From Paenibacillus harenae (lineage in GTDB: Bacteria > Bacillota > Bacilli > Paenibacillales > Paenibacillaceae), in the NCBI RefSeq assembly GCF_030812415.1, contig NZ_JAUSST010000002.1:744001-808000 (forward strand): 64,000 nt of DNA. The letters run 5' to 3'. This document shows positions 15,533-23,511 of this stretch, one piece after another. The notes beneath the pieces are model-generated. The model was not told where the DNA came from and did no database searches. It was given only the letters and a program-made list of their open reading frames with translations. Both the position numbers and the translations under genes were made by a program. Position 1 is the first letter of the stretch; every line of letters starts with the position of its first letter.

Positions 15533-16243
15533 ATGAGATACAAACAGGTGAAGACGGCAGCTTGCATCTTGTTATGCGTTAGCATCGCTTTAGGAGGCTG
15601 TAGCAGCATGGCCGTACAGAGAGAACCCAAACGTTGGCTTTCGTTGTCTTATTCCGGGCTTGCGGCGATGGATCAATATACGTTCACCGGGTCTATGAAT
15701 ATGAGTTTGAACGGCGGAACGTCGTTCAGTCCCCGAACCTTCGAAGGCAAGGTCATCGACCATAAGCAATTAACGCTCCAAACAAACAGCGGCGATCAGC
15801 TGCATATTAATCCTGTACTCGTTCTGGAGTCGCTTGCCCAATCGGACAAAAATAACATTGTTATAAGCGAATCTTCCGATCCGGACACGATAACGCTGCA
15901 AATTGCGGAGGATGACGAGGCATCGAAGAAAAGGTGGGAGCAGCGTCTGAGGCAGCAGCTTGAGGCGCTAATGGTGAATGAGCCGCCTGTATCGGCCCCG
16001 TATAAAAAAGAATGGGATCAGGAGGCTGAGCGGTCACGCAAGCAGCTTGAGGCCATGCTGAGTTCGATGCGCACGAAATCGAGCTATGAGCTTGTTATCG
16101 ACAGGAATCGGCTGCTGCCGCTGAGACTCGATGAGCAGACGGTATTCCAATACGAATACGGCGGCAAGACGGCTTCCGAGGCGCGCCATACGGCGATTCG
16201 ATTCCAAGCCTTCGAAGGCTCTTCGAGCGCAGCCGTTCAATAA
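15533..16243 (+). CDS. Predicted lipoprotein of unknown function
   Basis: A 236-residue protein with a lipoprotein signal peptide: basic start MRYKQVK, hydrophobic core, and lipobox LGGC with Cys23. The mature part is soluble. It has a beta-rich middle (YTFTGSMNMSLNGG, FEGKVIDHKQLTLQT) and a Lys/Glu-rich helical region near residues 150-180. The overall pattern (YTFTGS...FEGKV, then a late LPLRLDEQTVFQYEYGG) is reminiscent of outer-surface lipoproteins that carry or measure hydrophobic ligands. I cannot assign a family. The start has AAGGAGAG upstream. It sits between a terminator and ampS; 64 bp separates it from ampS, so co-transcription is possible. Confidence 0.65.
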   Translation: MRYKQVKTAACILLCVSIALGGCSSMAVQREPKRWLSLSYSGLAAMDQYTFTGSMNMSLNGGTSFSPRTFEGKVIDHKQLTLQTNSGDQLHINPVLVLESLAQSDKNNIVISESSDPDTITLQIAEDDEASKKRWEQRLRQQLEALMVNEPPVSAPYKKEWDQEAERSRKQLEAMLSSMRTKSSYELVIDRNRLLPLRLDEQTVFQYEYGGKTASEARHTAIRFQAFEGSSSAAVQ

Positions 16244-16307
16244 CGTCTTCATTCGTGGTACGATAATGAAGTAGATGTTACATAATGACGAAGGAGATGA
16301 AACCATT

Positions 16308-17432
16308 ATGCGCGATCCTCGAATACAGAAGCTGGCACAAAATCTGGTTGGCTACTCCATTGATGTGCAGCCTGGCGAAAATGTGTTGATCGATATAATC
16401 GGAACGGAGCGGGAGCTTGCCAAGAGTTTGATCGAAGAGGTGGCTAAGCGGGGAGGCAGGCCATTCATCGAAACGAGCGACCGTTCGGTGCTGCGGACAA
16501 TGCTGCATCATGCAACCAAAGAGCAGCTTGAGCTGTGGGCGGCGCTCGATCTGGAGCGTATGAAGAACATGCAAGGTTATATAGCCGTTCGTTCGGGCGA
16601 GAACGCGAATGAGCTGTCCGATGTTCCGGAAGAGAAAATGCGCTTGTACGAACAAATTTACCGTAATCCCGTACATATGGAGCAGCGCGTCAAGAAGACG
16701 AAGTGGGTTATCCTGCGTTATCCGAATCCGTCCATGGCGCAGCTTGCCAATATGAGCACGGAAGCGTTCGAGAACTTTTATTTCGACGTATGCAATCTCG
16801 ATTACGCGAATATGGATAAGGCGCAGGATCCGCTGCAGGCGCTGATGAAAAGAACGGATCGCGTTCGCATCGTGGCTCCGGGCACCGACCTTACGTTCTC
16901 GATCAAAGATATCGGCGCGAAAAAATGCTCCGGACACCGGAATATCCCGGATGGCGAAGTGTTCTCGGCGCCAGTCCGCGATTCCGTCCAAGGCACGATT
17001 ACGTACAATGCGCCTAGCGTATACTCCGGCGTATCGTTCCAGAACATATCCTTCACCTTCGAGAACGGCAAGATCGTCAAAGCCGAGAGCAACGATACGA
17101 AACGTCTGAACGAAATATTGGATGCGGATGAGGGATCGAGATATATCGGGGAGTTCGCGATCGGCTTCAATCCCTACATTTTGCACCCGATGAACGATAT
17201 CCTGTTTGACGAGAAAATCGCCGGCAGCCTGCACTTCACGCCAGGTCAAGCTTACGAAGAGACCGACAACGGCAACCGCTCGTCCGTACACTGGGATTTG
17301 GTTCTTATCCAGAGACCGGAATACGGGGGCGGAGAAATTTACTTCGACGACGTATTGATCCGCAAGGACGGCCGATTCGTTATTCCCGAGCTTGAAGCGT
17401 TAAATCCGGAAAACCTGAAAGGCGAAAAGTAA
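16308..17432 (+). CDS. ampS: M29-family aminopeptidase (AmpS)
   Basis: A 374-residue leucyl-type metal-dependent aminopeptidase of the thermophilic aminopeptidase (M29) family, cytosolic. ATG 16308 with AAGGAGATGA upstream is chosen over the frame's first start at 16275. Family-typical stretches are VQPGENVLIDI near the N-terminus, APGTDLTFSIKD, CSGHRNIPDGEVFSAPVRDSVQG (Glu ligand), GEFAIGFNP (Glu ligand), GSLHFTPGQAY (His ligand) and SSVHWDLV (His and Asp ligands). All five expected metal ligands appear present. It likely trims peptides from intracellular proteolysis. No regulatory element stands out. Confidence 0.92.
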   Translation: MRDPRIQKLAQNLVGYSIDVQPGENVLIDIIGTERELAKSLIEEVAKRGGRPFIETSDRSVLRTMLHHATKEQLELWAALDLERMKNMQGYIAVRSGENANELSDVPEEKMRLYEQIYRNPVHMEQRVKKTKWVILRYPNPSMAQLANMSTEAFENFYFDVCNLDYANMDKAQDPLQALMKRTDRVRIVAPGTDLTFSIKDIGAKKCSGHRNIPDGEVFSAPVRDSVQGTITYNAPSVYSGVSFQNISFTFENGKIVKAESNDTKRLNEILDADEGSRYIGEFAIGFNPYILHPMNDILFDEKIAGSLHFTPGQAYEETDNGNRSSVHWDLVLIQRPEYGGGEIYFDDVLIRKDGRFVIPELEALNPENLKGEK

Positions 17433-17547
17433 GGCTATGAAAATTGGAAATTAAAGCGTTTTTCATTTTGCCTCTTGATGGATGCGAGATTTCGGGTTAT
17501 CATGGTGTCAAAGGTAAGCTTTACTAAAATAACTGGAGGGATCTCCC

Positions 17548-17790
17548 ATGTCCAATAATGCCGCAATAGTTGAAATTTCCCAAACGGCTAGCCAATTCCG
17601 CTCATCCATCGTTCTACAAGCCGAGAGTAAATATATCGATGTAAAGAGCATTCTCGGACTATTCACGACATTAGTGGGAGGCCATGCTTACGAGCTTCAC
17701 GTTCACGGACCTGACGCTGAAGAAGCGAAGGCTGCTATGGCTGCCGTATTCGCTAAGCACAACCTTAATGTTTCGGTCATTACGGAATAA
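17548..17790 (+). CDS. HPr-fold protein lacking the catalytic histidine
   Basis: An 80-residue protein, start ATG 17548 after GGAGGGATC. It aligns without gaps to the part of HPr after the active site: SQTASQF corresponds to HPr VQTASKY, and DVKSILGLFTTLVGGHAYELHVHGPDAEEAKAAM to the LKSIMGVMSLG...G-x-DA-x-x-A region. The first strand and the GIHARPAT loop with His15 are absent, so it cannot pass phosphate in the PTS. The KSILG segment holds the Ser that HPr kinase modifies in HPr and Crh (Ser46). A weak cre-like TTAAAGCGTTTTTC lies at 17451. It could act as a regulatory Crh-like partner or have another role; this is inference. A terminator follows. Confidence 0.75.
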   Translation: MSNNAAIVEISQTASQFRSSIVLQAESKYIDVKSILGLFTTLVGGHAYELHVHGPDAEEAKAAMAAVFAKHNLNVSVITE

Positions 17791-17810
17791 TCGAACAAGA
17801 ATACGACTAG

Positions 17811-17848
17811 AGCACTCCTCGCTACGCGCAGGGGTGCTTTTCTGTTTT
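17811..17848 (+). terminator. Terminator after the HPr-like gene
   Basis: AGCACTCCT (17811-17819) pairs with AGGGGTGCT (17830-17838) with one G-U pair, followed by TTTCTGTTTT. Confidence 0.75.
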
Positions 17849-17924
17849 GTCCTTGTGTATTCGTCCTTTTTCGTCTAATATAAAAGGTATAGAAGACGGC
17901 GGTACGCGCACAGGGGGGAAAACG

Positions 17925-18212
17925 ATGTCTTCACCGGAAATAACTGTCCAATTGCATGAGAAAGCGCTTCGTCTCCTTCAGGAAGATGCGAGTAAAATAG
18001 AAAAACTGATCGAAGTTCAGATGGAAAACTTGACTACTCGTCAATGTCCGCTGTACGAGGAAGTTCTAGATACGCAAATGTACGGTTTCTCGAGAGAGGT
18101 CGACTTTGCCGTTCGCGCCGGATTGATTGCCGAGCTGGCCGGGAAAGAAATCGTTAGCAGGCTTGAGAGAAATCTTGCCATGCTGTATGAAGCGTTAGAT
18201 CGCAAAGAGTAG
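17925..18212 (+). CDS. ylaN: YlaN family protein (DUF1507)
   Basis: A small helical cytosolic protein of 95 residues. ATG 17925 has AGGGGGGAA upstream. The conserved family pattern is seen in [54 protein letters not shown], here in short form around residues 10-65, including the invariant [12 protein letters not shown]. In B. subtilis YlaN is important for growth under iron limitation and has been reported to bind iron and act on Fur. There ylaN is adjacent to ftsW; here ftsW lies about 1.7 kb away on the other strand with two genes between. The stop codon is inside the terminator hairpin. Confidence 0.93.
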   Translation: MSSPEITVQLHEKALRLLQEDASKIEKLIEVQMENLTTRQCPLYEEVLDTQMYGFSREVDFAVRAGLIAELAGKEIVSRLERNLAMLYEALDRKE

Positions 18213-18243
18213 TCCCCCATTCGGGAGACTACTCCTTTTTTTT
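18207..18243 (+). terminator. Terminator overlapping the ylaN stop codon
   Basis: GAGTAGTCCCCC (18207-18218) pairs with GGGAGACTACTC (18223-18234), followed by C and a T8 run. Confidence 0.88.
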
Positions 18244-18267
18244 GCCCATATAGCCGTCTCAAGAAAG

Positions 18268-19326
18268 CTATACCAAATAGAACGCGATCCCGAGTATAAC
18301 GTAAACCATAAGCAGCAGTACGCCTTCGTACCAGTTCGTATTGCCGTCTCGCGAGACGGACTTGGCGATGAAGACCGATACGCCGATAGCTGTCAGTTCG
18401 ATTGGCGTGAATACGATATCCATCGTGTTGCCGAATAGCGTACTGATGATAATAAGCACCGGAGCAACGAACAAGGCGATCTGCAAGCTGCTGCCGATAG
18501 CGATCTCGACGGCTGCCCCGATCTTGTTCTTCATGGCGAGAACGACCGCGGCGCTATGCTCCGCCGCGTTGCCGACGATGGCAATGACGAACGCCCCGAT
18601 GAACAGCTCCGACAAGCCGAAGCGCTCAGCGAACGAATCCAGCGTATGAACGAGCCATTCGCTGACGAATGCGACCATGACGGTGGCAAGCACGAGGAAC
18701 AGGATCGAATTCCTCTTCGACCAGGCAGGCTCTTCGCCGTGATCGGCAGCCATCTCGACATCCGCGAGCATATCCTTATGCGTAACCATCGAGAAGACTA
18801 GCCACAGGACGTAGGAAATAATCAGGATGCCCGCTACCGCGAGGCTTAGAAACTGGTCCTTATCGAAGGTGAACTTCTCGGAAACGATGAATACGGCCGG
18901 AACGAACAGTCCGATTACGGCCATGACCATGAGCGTCGCGTTATGTTCGGCGAGCCGGTTATTGAACCGCTGCTCCTTGTATTTCAAGCCGCCAAGCAGA
19001 ATACTAAGTCCAAGCACTAGCAGCAGGTTCCCGATAATGGCGCCGGTCAAGCTTGCTTTCACCATATCGAACAAGCCTTCCTTAACGAGGAAGATCGCGA
19101 TTATGAGCTCGGCTGCATTGCCGAACGTGGCGTTAAGGAAGCCGCCAAGCCGTTGTCCGGCGTAGTGGGCGACGCTTTCCGTCGCTTTGCCGAGAAAGCC
19201 AGCCACGAATATAATCGCAATCGCGGAAATGACGAACTGTACGATCATGTCCCAATGGGCGTAATGGCCAATCGCGCTAAGCGCGAACATGAGGATGAGC
19301 CCTGAGAAAAACAACTTCTGATTCAT
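18268..19326 (-). CDS. Ca2+/H+ antiporter, CaCA family (CAX/ChaA type)
   Basis: A 352-residue integral membrane protein with about 11 membrane segments. ATG 19326 (AGAGGTGG upstream) is preferred over the GTG at 19335, which overlaps the ribosome binding site. The two hallmark alpha repeats are LGGFLNATFGNAAELIIA (near 60-77) and FVIAIVGNAAEHSAAVV (near 245-261); each carries the ion-binding Glu in GNAAE. An acidic cytoplasmic loop, DVEMAADHGEEPAW, separates the halves. Proteins of this type export Ca2+ using the proton gradient, like B. subtilis YfkE/ChaA. It is convergent with ylaN and likely a single-gene unit. Confidence 0.92.
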   Translation of the reverse strand: MNQKLFFSGLILMFALSAIGHYAHWDMIVQFVISAIAIIFVAGFLGKATESVAHYAGQRLGGFLNATFGNAAELIIAIFLVKEGLFDMVKASLTGAIIGNLLLVLGLSILLGGLKYKEQRFNNRLAEHNATLMVMAVIGLFVPAVFIVSEKFTFDKDQFLSLAVAGILIISYVLWLVFSMVTHKDMLADVEMAADHGEEPAWSKRNSILFLVLATVMVAFVSEWLVHTLDSFAERFGLSELFIGAFVIAIVGNAAEHSAAVVLAMKNKIGAAVEIAIGSSLQIALFVAPVLIIISTLFGNTMDIVFTPIELTAIGVSVFIAKSVSRDGNTNWYEGVLLLMVYVILGIAFYLV

Positions 19327-19507
19327 TAGATCCACCTCTTTTTGACTGTGCTGAAATCCTGCTAATAATATAGCGAAAAAAACGGGGGAAGTAAACTTTT
19401 ACCAATATAATAAGCTATACGGTTGTAAACAAAGCATGCGCTTCTTGATTACCGCGTATCCATCTATTACAATGTTCATATATGGCAAAAAACGAGGAGT
19501 GAATCAC

Positions 19508-19885
19508 ATGACCGAAGACCTTCAAACAGGTATAATTCGTATTTCTGATGATGTAGTAGCTACGATAGCGGGACTAGCGGCACTTGAGACACCAGGCATT
19601 GCAGCGATGTCGGGCGGAATCTCGGAAGGTCTGGCTAAGCGCCTAAGCGGCAAAAACGTTCAAAAGGGCGTTTCCGTCGAGGTTGGCCAGGTCGAAGCGG
19701 CAATCGATCTTCGGATTATCGTTCATTACGGCATTCCGATTCAGGAGGTTTGTCGACAGCTTCAGCTGAATGTGCGTGAATCGGTTGAGAATATGACGGG
19801 ATTGCATGTCGTCGAGGTGAACGTGAAGGTCGAAGGCGTCGCGTTCAAAGAGGATGAGTTGGAAGAGGCTCAACGGCTCAAATAA
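19508..19885 (+). CDS. Asp23/Gls24 family envelope stress protein
   Basis: A 125-residue protein; ATG 19508 is preceded by GAGGAG. It shows the family core IRISDDVVATIAGLAALETPGIAAMSGG, then VEVGQVEAAIDLRIIVHYGIPI and VCRQLQLNVRESVENMTGLHVVEVNVKVEGV. Members bind or lie near the membrane through AmaP-like anchors, or, as B. subtilis YloU and YqhY, influence envelope and lipid synthesis. No AmaP gene is nearby. A second paralogue (yloU) occurs at 55547. It stands alone between the antiporter and the ftsW terminator. Confidence 0.9.
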   Translation: MTEDLQTGIIRISDDVVATIAGLAALETPGIAAMSGGISEGLAKRLSGKNVQKGVSVEVGQVEAAIDLRIIVHYGIPIQEVCRQLQLNVRESVENMTGLHVVEVNVKVEGVAFKEDELEEAQRLK

Positions 19886-19897
19886 GGCAGGTAAAAT

Positions 19898-19936
19898 AAA
19901 ACGGTATCCATCTTAGCGGATGGATACCGTTTTTTG
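19898..19936. terminator. Bidirectional terminator between the Asp23 gene and ftsW
   Basis: AAAACGGTATCCATC (19898-19912) and GATGGATACCGTTTT (19919-19933) form a perfect 15-bp stem. T runs follow on both strands. The last codons of ftsW lie inside it. Confidence 0.88.
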
Positions 19937-21115
19937 GTTGCTTCTCGTTGTTGCAGCCTTCGAATTGCTTGTACTTGCTTTCTCGCTCCGATTCGATTCT
20001 CTCGATATGCTGAGGAGCACGCCCATGCACATTAGACAGATAAGCAAGGAAGAGCCTCCATAGCTAATGAACGGCAGTGTAACGCCGGTCAGCGGAATAG
20101 CGCCCGTGACGCCGCCGATGTTGATGAATGCTTGAATGGCCAGCAGTCCTACGATCCCTACGCCGACGACCGTGCCGTATTGATCCGAACACCGCAGCGC
20201 TACGATGAGGCCGCGCCATAGGAAGAATAAGTAGAAGAGTAGGAACAGCGTGCCTCCGATAAAGCCGAATTCTTCGCCTATGACCGCAAAGATGAAGTCA
20301 TTGTACGCATATTGCAGATAATGCAGCTTCTGTACGCTTTCGCCGAATCCGGCACCGCTAATGCCGCCATGTCCGAACGCTTGAAGGGACGATACGAGCT
20401 GCCATCCCGCGCCTTGCGCATCGGCCAGAGGGTCGGCATAGGAGGTAAAACGATCGAACCGATATTCCCATTTCTTAGGGTCGATCGCCATCGAAATGCT
20501 GAACACGACGGTCACGAGCAGTACGACGGCAAGACCGGACGTCGCTGCCTGCTTCAGGTTCGCTCCGCCTGCGAATATCATGACGATGGCGCTTGAAGCG
20601 AGTACGAGACAGGATCCGAGATCGGGCTGCATCATTATAATCCCGCATACGGCTCCAACGATGATTATCACTGGCAGAAGCCCCTTCTTGAAGTCTCGGA
20701 ACTTGTCGCCCTTCTTCGAAATGAGCGCTCCAAGGTAAAGAATGACGGCCAGCTTGGCCGGTTCCGTAGGCTGTACCGTAAAGGGGCCAATCTGAATCCA
20801 GCTTTTTGCACCGTTAATATCGGGAGCAATGAAAGGTACGAGAATGAGCAGAAACATAACGGGTATAAAGTATAGCAAAAATAGCTTCTTGTATACCTGA
20901 TAGCGAATGTTCATGCTGAACAGCATGGCGAATACGCCAAGGCCAGCCCACATGAGCTGGCGTTTCGTAAAGTGTAGCGCGTCGTTTTCCTCGACGAGCG
21001 CAATGCTGGAGCTCGCGCTGTAGACCATAACCAGTCCGAAGCCGACGAGCAGCAGCGTCATTATGAGAAGCAGAAAGTCCGGTCTTCCACGGCCACCGTT
21101 CTGCGGTTGCTTCAT
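19913..21115 (-). CDS. ftsW: SEDS peptidoglycan glycosyltransferase FtsW
   Basis: A 400-residue polytopic membrane protein with about ten segments that polymerises lipid II at the division septum. Typical SEDS stretches are VMVYSASS near residue 30, GAKSWIQIGPFTVQPTEPAKLA near 105-126, QPDLGSCLVLA and the late GVTLPFISYGGSSLLICL. The extracellular loop reads LHYLQYAYNDFIFAVIGEEFG, where many SEDS proteins have PExxTDF; the key Asp is kept. A basic Ser/Thr/Asn-rich tail follows the last helix. It is called FtsW rather than RodA or SpoVE by its proximity to ylaN. A YugN-like gene lies 11 bp upstream, so they form an operon. Confidence 0.88.
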   Translation of the reverse strand: MKQPQNGGRGRPDFLLLIMTLLLVGFGLVMVYSASSSIALVEENDALHFTKRQLMWAGLGVFAMLFSMNIRYQVYKKLFLLYFIPVMFLLILVPFIAPDINGAKSWIQIGPFTVQPTEPAKLAVILYLGALISKKGDKFRDFKKGLLPVIIIVGAVCGIIMMQPDLGSCLVLASSAIVMIFAGGANLKQAATSGLAVVLLVTVVFSISMAIDPKKWEYRFDRFTSYADPLADAQGAGWQLVSSLQAFGHGGISGAGFGESVQKLHYLQYAYNDFIFAVIGEEFGFIGGTLFLLFYLFFLWRGLIVALRCSDQYGTVVGVGIVGLLAIQAFINIGGVTGAIPLTGVTLPFISYGGSSLLICLMCMGVLLSISRESNRSEKASTSNSKAATTRSNQKTVSIR

Positions 21116-21126
21116 AAAGTGACCGC

Positions 21127-21471
21127 CTAAGCTAACAGTTGTTTCAATTGCTCGATTCGTTGCGTTGCCGTGTTCATGATCGCCTGCGGAATCGGAGACT
21201 CATATTCCATGCCGTGCGGGAAAGTAGCTCGTCCGATATAGACGGCTTCGATAACGAGCACCGCATGAGCGGATTCCAGTTTGCCTTCTAAGGCGCGCGT
21301 GTTGATGCGCAGGAAGTAGTCGTTGCCGTTCACGCGATCCTCAAGCTTTAAATCGTATGTAGCGCGATAGTATTCCCATTGCCAACGAACAAAGCCGACT
21401 TTCTCGGCGGATTCGTCCAGGTGGTACAATTCGCTCTTAACACCGTTTAATCCGGTATTTTCAATAATCAT
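21127..21471 (-). CDS. YugN-like family protein
   Basis: A 114-residue soluble protein. ATG 21471 is preceded by AGGAGG and gives the start MIIENTGLNGVKSEL; a longer frame to 21552 lacks support. The family pattern is recognisable in FVRWQWEYYRATYDLKLED, YFLRINTRALEGKLE and the late Y-I-G-R-A-T-F-P-H-G-M-E-Y-E-S-P-I-P. The function of YugN proteins is unknown. It is 11 bp upstream of ftsW in the same direction and shares the promoter at 21562, so it may link to division or wall synthesis, but that is by position only. Confidence 0.8.
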   Translation of the reverse strand: MIIENTGLNGVKSELYHLDESAEKVGFVRWQWEYYRATYDLKLEDRVNGNDYFLRINTRALEGKLESAHAVLVIEAVYIGRATFPHGMEYESPIPQAIMNTATQRIEQLKQLLA

Positions 21472-21561
21472 GGTATTTCCTCCTAAAGGTTTAGTGAAGC
21501 AAACCTGGCTCTGCAAGCGACTGCTTCCAATCATCAGACATAAGTTGTGCATTCTTTACTC

Positions 21562-21590
21562 ATGATAGTATGTTTCCCCAGCTAGCGCAA
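21562..21590 (-). promoter_or_regulatory. Candidate promoter of the yugN-ftsW operon
   Basis: On the minus strand TTGCGC, 17 bp and TATCAT fit sigma-A at 4/6 and 5/6 positions, about 90 bp before the YugN-like start. Confidence 0.4.
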
Positions 21591-21741
21591 CCCTTACTCC
21601 ATAGTCATAAACACCTTAAAAGTGACATTTTTGAGAACTGTAGAGCTAGGCGGCATAGCTAGTCCAATAAGCTTCCGCAAGGCGGCGAATATCTGTTAAA
21701 ATAGATGAAATAAAGTTCGCAAGGAGAGGGAGATTCGAGAT

Positions 21742-22932
21742 ATGCACAAGAACAAAGAGATAGAGCATGCGCTGCAGCATCTCTATCCCGATATGGTGCG
21801 TTGGCGCAGACATCTTCATCAATTTCCGGAGCTATCGTTCCACGAGAGAGCGACTTCGCAATGGATTGCAGCCAGGCTCGCCGAGATGGGCTGCGTCGTG
21901 AGGAGCGGCGTAGGCGGACATGGCTTGGTCGTAACAATAAAAGGAGACAAGCCAGGTCCGGTTGTGGCGCTCCGGGCGGATATTGACGCACTGCCGATTC
22001 AGGACGAGAAGCAATGCCCATATGCGTCGAAGGTGCCGAATGTCATGCACGCATGCGGGCATGACGGTCATACGGCGGCGTTGCTGGCCGTAGCTGCTTA
22101 TTATTCGGCGAACCGCGAGCGGATTGCAGGCGAACGCCGATTGTTGTTCCAGCCGGCCGAGGAGCAAACACCGGGAGGAGCGAAGCCGATGATTGAGGAC
22201 GGGGTGCTCGAAGGCGTAGACGTCATATACGGCGTACATCTATGGTCTCCGCTCCCGTTCGGGCTTATATCGTCCAAACCTGGGCCGTTCATGGCGGCCG
22301 CAGACGAATTCGTTATCGATATTACCGGTCGCGGGGGCCATGGCGGTCTGCCTCATCAAGCGGTGGATGCGATCGTCATCGGCTCGGCCATCGTGCAGGC
22401 GGCACAAACGATCGTCAGCCGCAGCGTCAATCCGCTTCATCCGGCTGTCGTGTCCATCGGCTCGTTCCAGGCGGGCACGACGAACAATGTCGTCGCCGAG
22501 AAATGCCGCTTGAAAGGAACGGTAAGGACGTTCGACGAGACGACGAGAAAACGGATACATGAGCGGTTAGAGTCATTAATCAAGCATACATGCGAAATGC
22601 ACGGAGCGAAATACGATTATCAAATGCGCATCGGCTATCCGCCTGTCGTTAACGATGATAAGGAAGCGAAACGGTTCTTTGAAGTAGGTGCGTCCCTATT
22701 CGGCGACGAGGCTGTCCAGCGCTCGGAGCCGTTGACCGTCGCAGAGGATTTCTCCTATTATTTGAATGAAGTGCCGGGATGCTTCATGTTCGTTGGCGCC
22801 GGCAACGAGGAGTGCGGTGCGACCTATTCCCATCATCATCCTAAGTTCGATATCGACGAGCGCGCGATGCCGAATTCCGCGGCGCTCCTCATCGGCATGG
22901 CGGAAGATTACGCGGAAGAATTTGCAAGCTAA
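21742..22932 (+). CDS. M20-family metallo-amidohydrolase
   Basis: A 396-residue M20D peptidase/amidohydrolase related to hippurate hydrolase and N-acyl-amino acid amidohydrolases. The di-metal motifs are DIDALPIQD, HACGHDGHTA (about residues 102-111), FQPAEEQTPGGA (catalytic Glu and ligand Glu), YGVHLW and the final HHHPKFDIDERAM. The dimerisation lid (about 185-295) contains RGGHGGLPHQAVDAI. It probably removes an acyl group from an amino acid, but substrates vary within the group. The ATG has AGGAGAGGGAG upstream. A CBS gene follows by 81 bp in the same direction. Confidence 0.9.
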   Translation: MHKNKEIEHALQHLYPDMVRWRRHLHQFPELSFHERATSQWIAARLAEMGCVVRSGVGGHGLVVTIKGDKPGPVVALRADIDALPIQDEKQCPYASKVPNVMHACGHDGHTAALLAVAAYYSANRERIAGERRLLFQPAEEQTPGGAKPMIEDGVLEGVDVIYGVHLWSPLPFGLISSKPGPFMAAADEFVIDITGRGGHGGLPHQAVDAIVIGSAIVQAAQTIVSRSVNPLHPAVVSIGSFQAGTTNNVVAEKCRLKGTVRTFDETTRKRIHERLESLIKHTCEMHGAKYDYQMRIGYPPVVNDDKEAKRFFEVGASLFGDEAVQRSEPLTVAEDFSYYLNEVPGCFMFVGAGNEECGATYSHHHPKFDIDERAMPNSAALLIGMAEDYAEEFAS

Positions 22933-23013
22933 GCGGAACATCCACTTTGTATGAACGGTAAAATCGTAGGGAAAGCTATACGCCGAACACGTTCAAGAGA
23001 GGATGATAATAAA

Positions 23014-23451
23014 ATGAGCACTAAGATCGAGAAATTGATGTCAACAAATTGCGTAACAGCCACGCTGCAGGATAATGTGTATGAGCTTGCGGTAAAAATG
23101 AAGCAGCATGATATCGGTTTTATTCCGATTGTCGAAGGCAAAAGGCTGATTGGCGTCGTAACCGACCGGGATTTGGTCGTTCGCGGTTATGCGGAGAAGC
23201 ATCAGGGCTCGGAAGCGGTGGAGACGGTGATGACTCCCGCGCCGGTAACGATAACGCCGGATACTTCCGCTGACGATGCAGCAGAGCTGATGGCTGAGCA
23301 TCAGATCAGAAGGCTGGCGGTTGTGCAGGACGAAGAGCTTGTCGGTGTCATCGCCATAGGCGATTTAGCTGTAAGGGATAAATTCGCCAATGAAGCCGAA
23401 GCCGCTCTTAGCGCTATTTCGGAGCAAGACCATTCAAACCAACTGCATTAA
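23014..23451 (+). CDS. CBS-domain pair protein
   Basis: A 145-residue stand-alone Bateman module, ATG 23014 with AGAGAGG upstream. Two CBS motifs are seen: MSTNCVTATLQDNVYELAVKM...DIGFIPIVEG...LIGVVTDRDLVVRGYA and VMTPAPVTITPDTSADDAAELMAEHQIRRLAVVQ...LVGVIAIGDLAVRD, here described in short segments. Such proteins sense adenine nucleotides or SAM and often act on partners. It resembles the B. subtilis YhcV/YrbA-like proteins. There is no partner domain and no obvious client among its neighbours. A terminator follows directly. Confidence 0.88.
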   Translation: MSTKIEKLMSTNCVTATLQDNVYELAVKMKQHDIGFIPIVEGKRLIGVVTDRDLVVRGYAEKHQGSEAVETVMTPAPVTITPDTSADDAAELMAEHQIRRLAVVQDEELVGVIAIGDLAVRDKFANEAEAALSAISEQDHSNQLH

Positions 23452-23455
23452 TGTC

Positions 23456-23502
23456 AAAAGGCTGGCCGGGCATTCATTCATGCCTCGTGCCAGCCTTTTG
23501 TT
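23456..23502 (+). terminator. Terminator after the CBS gene
   Basis: AAAAGGCTGGC pairs with GCCAGCCTTTT. It lies between convergent genes and has T and A runs on both sides, so it may work both ways. Confidence 0.75.
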
Positions 23503-23511
23503 TCTCAGCGA

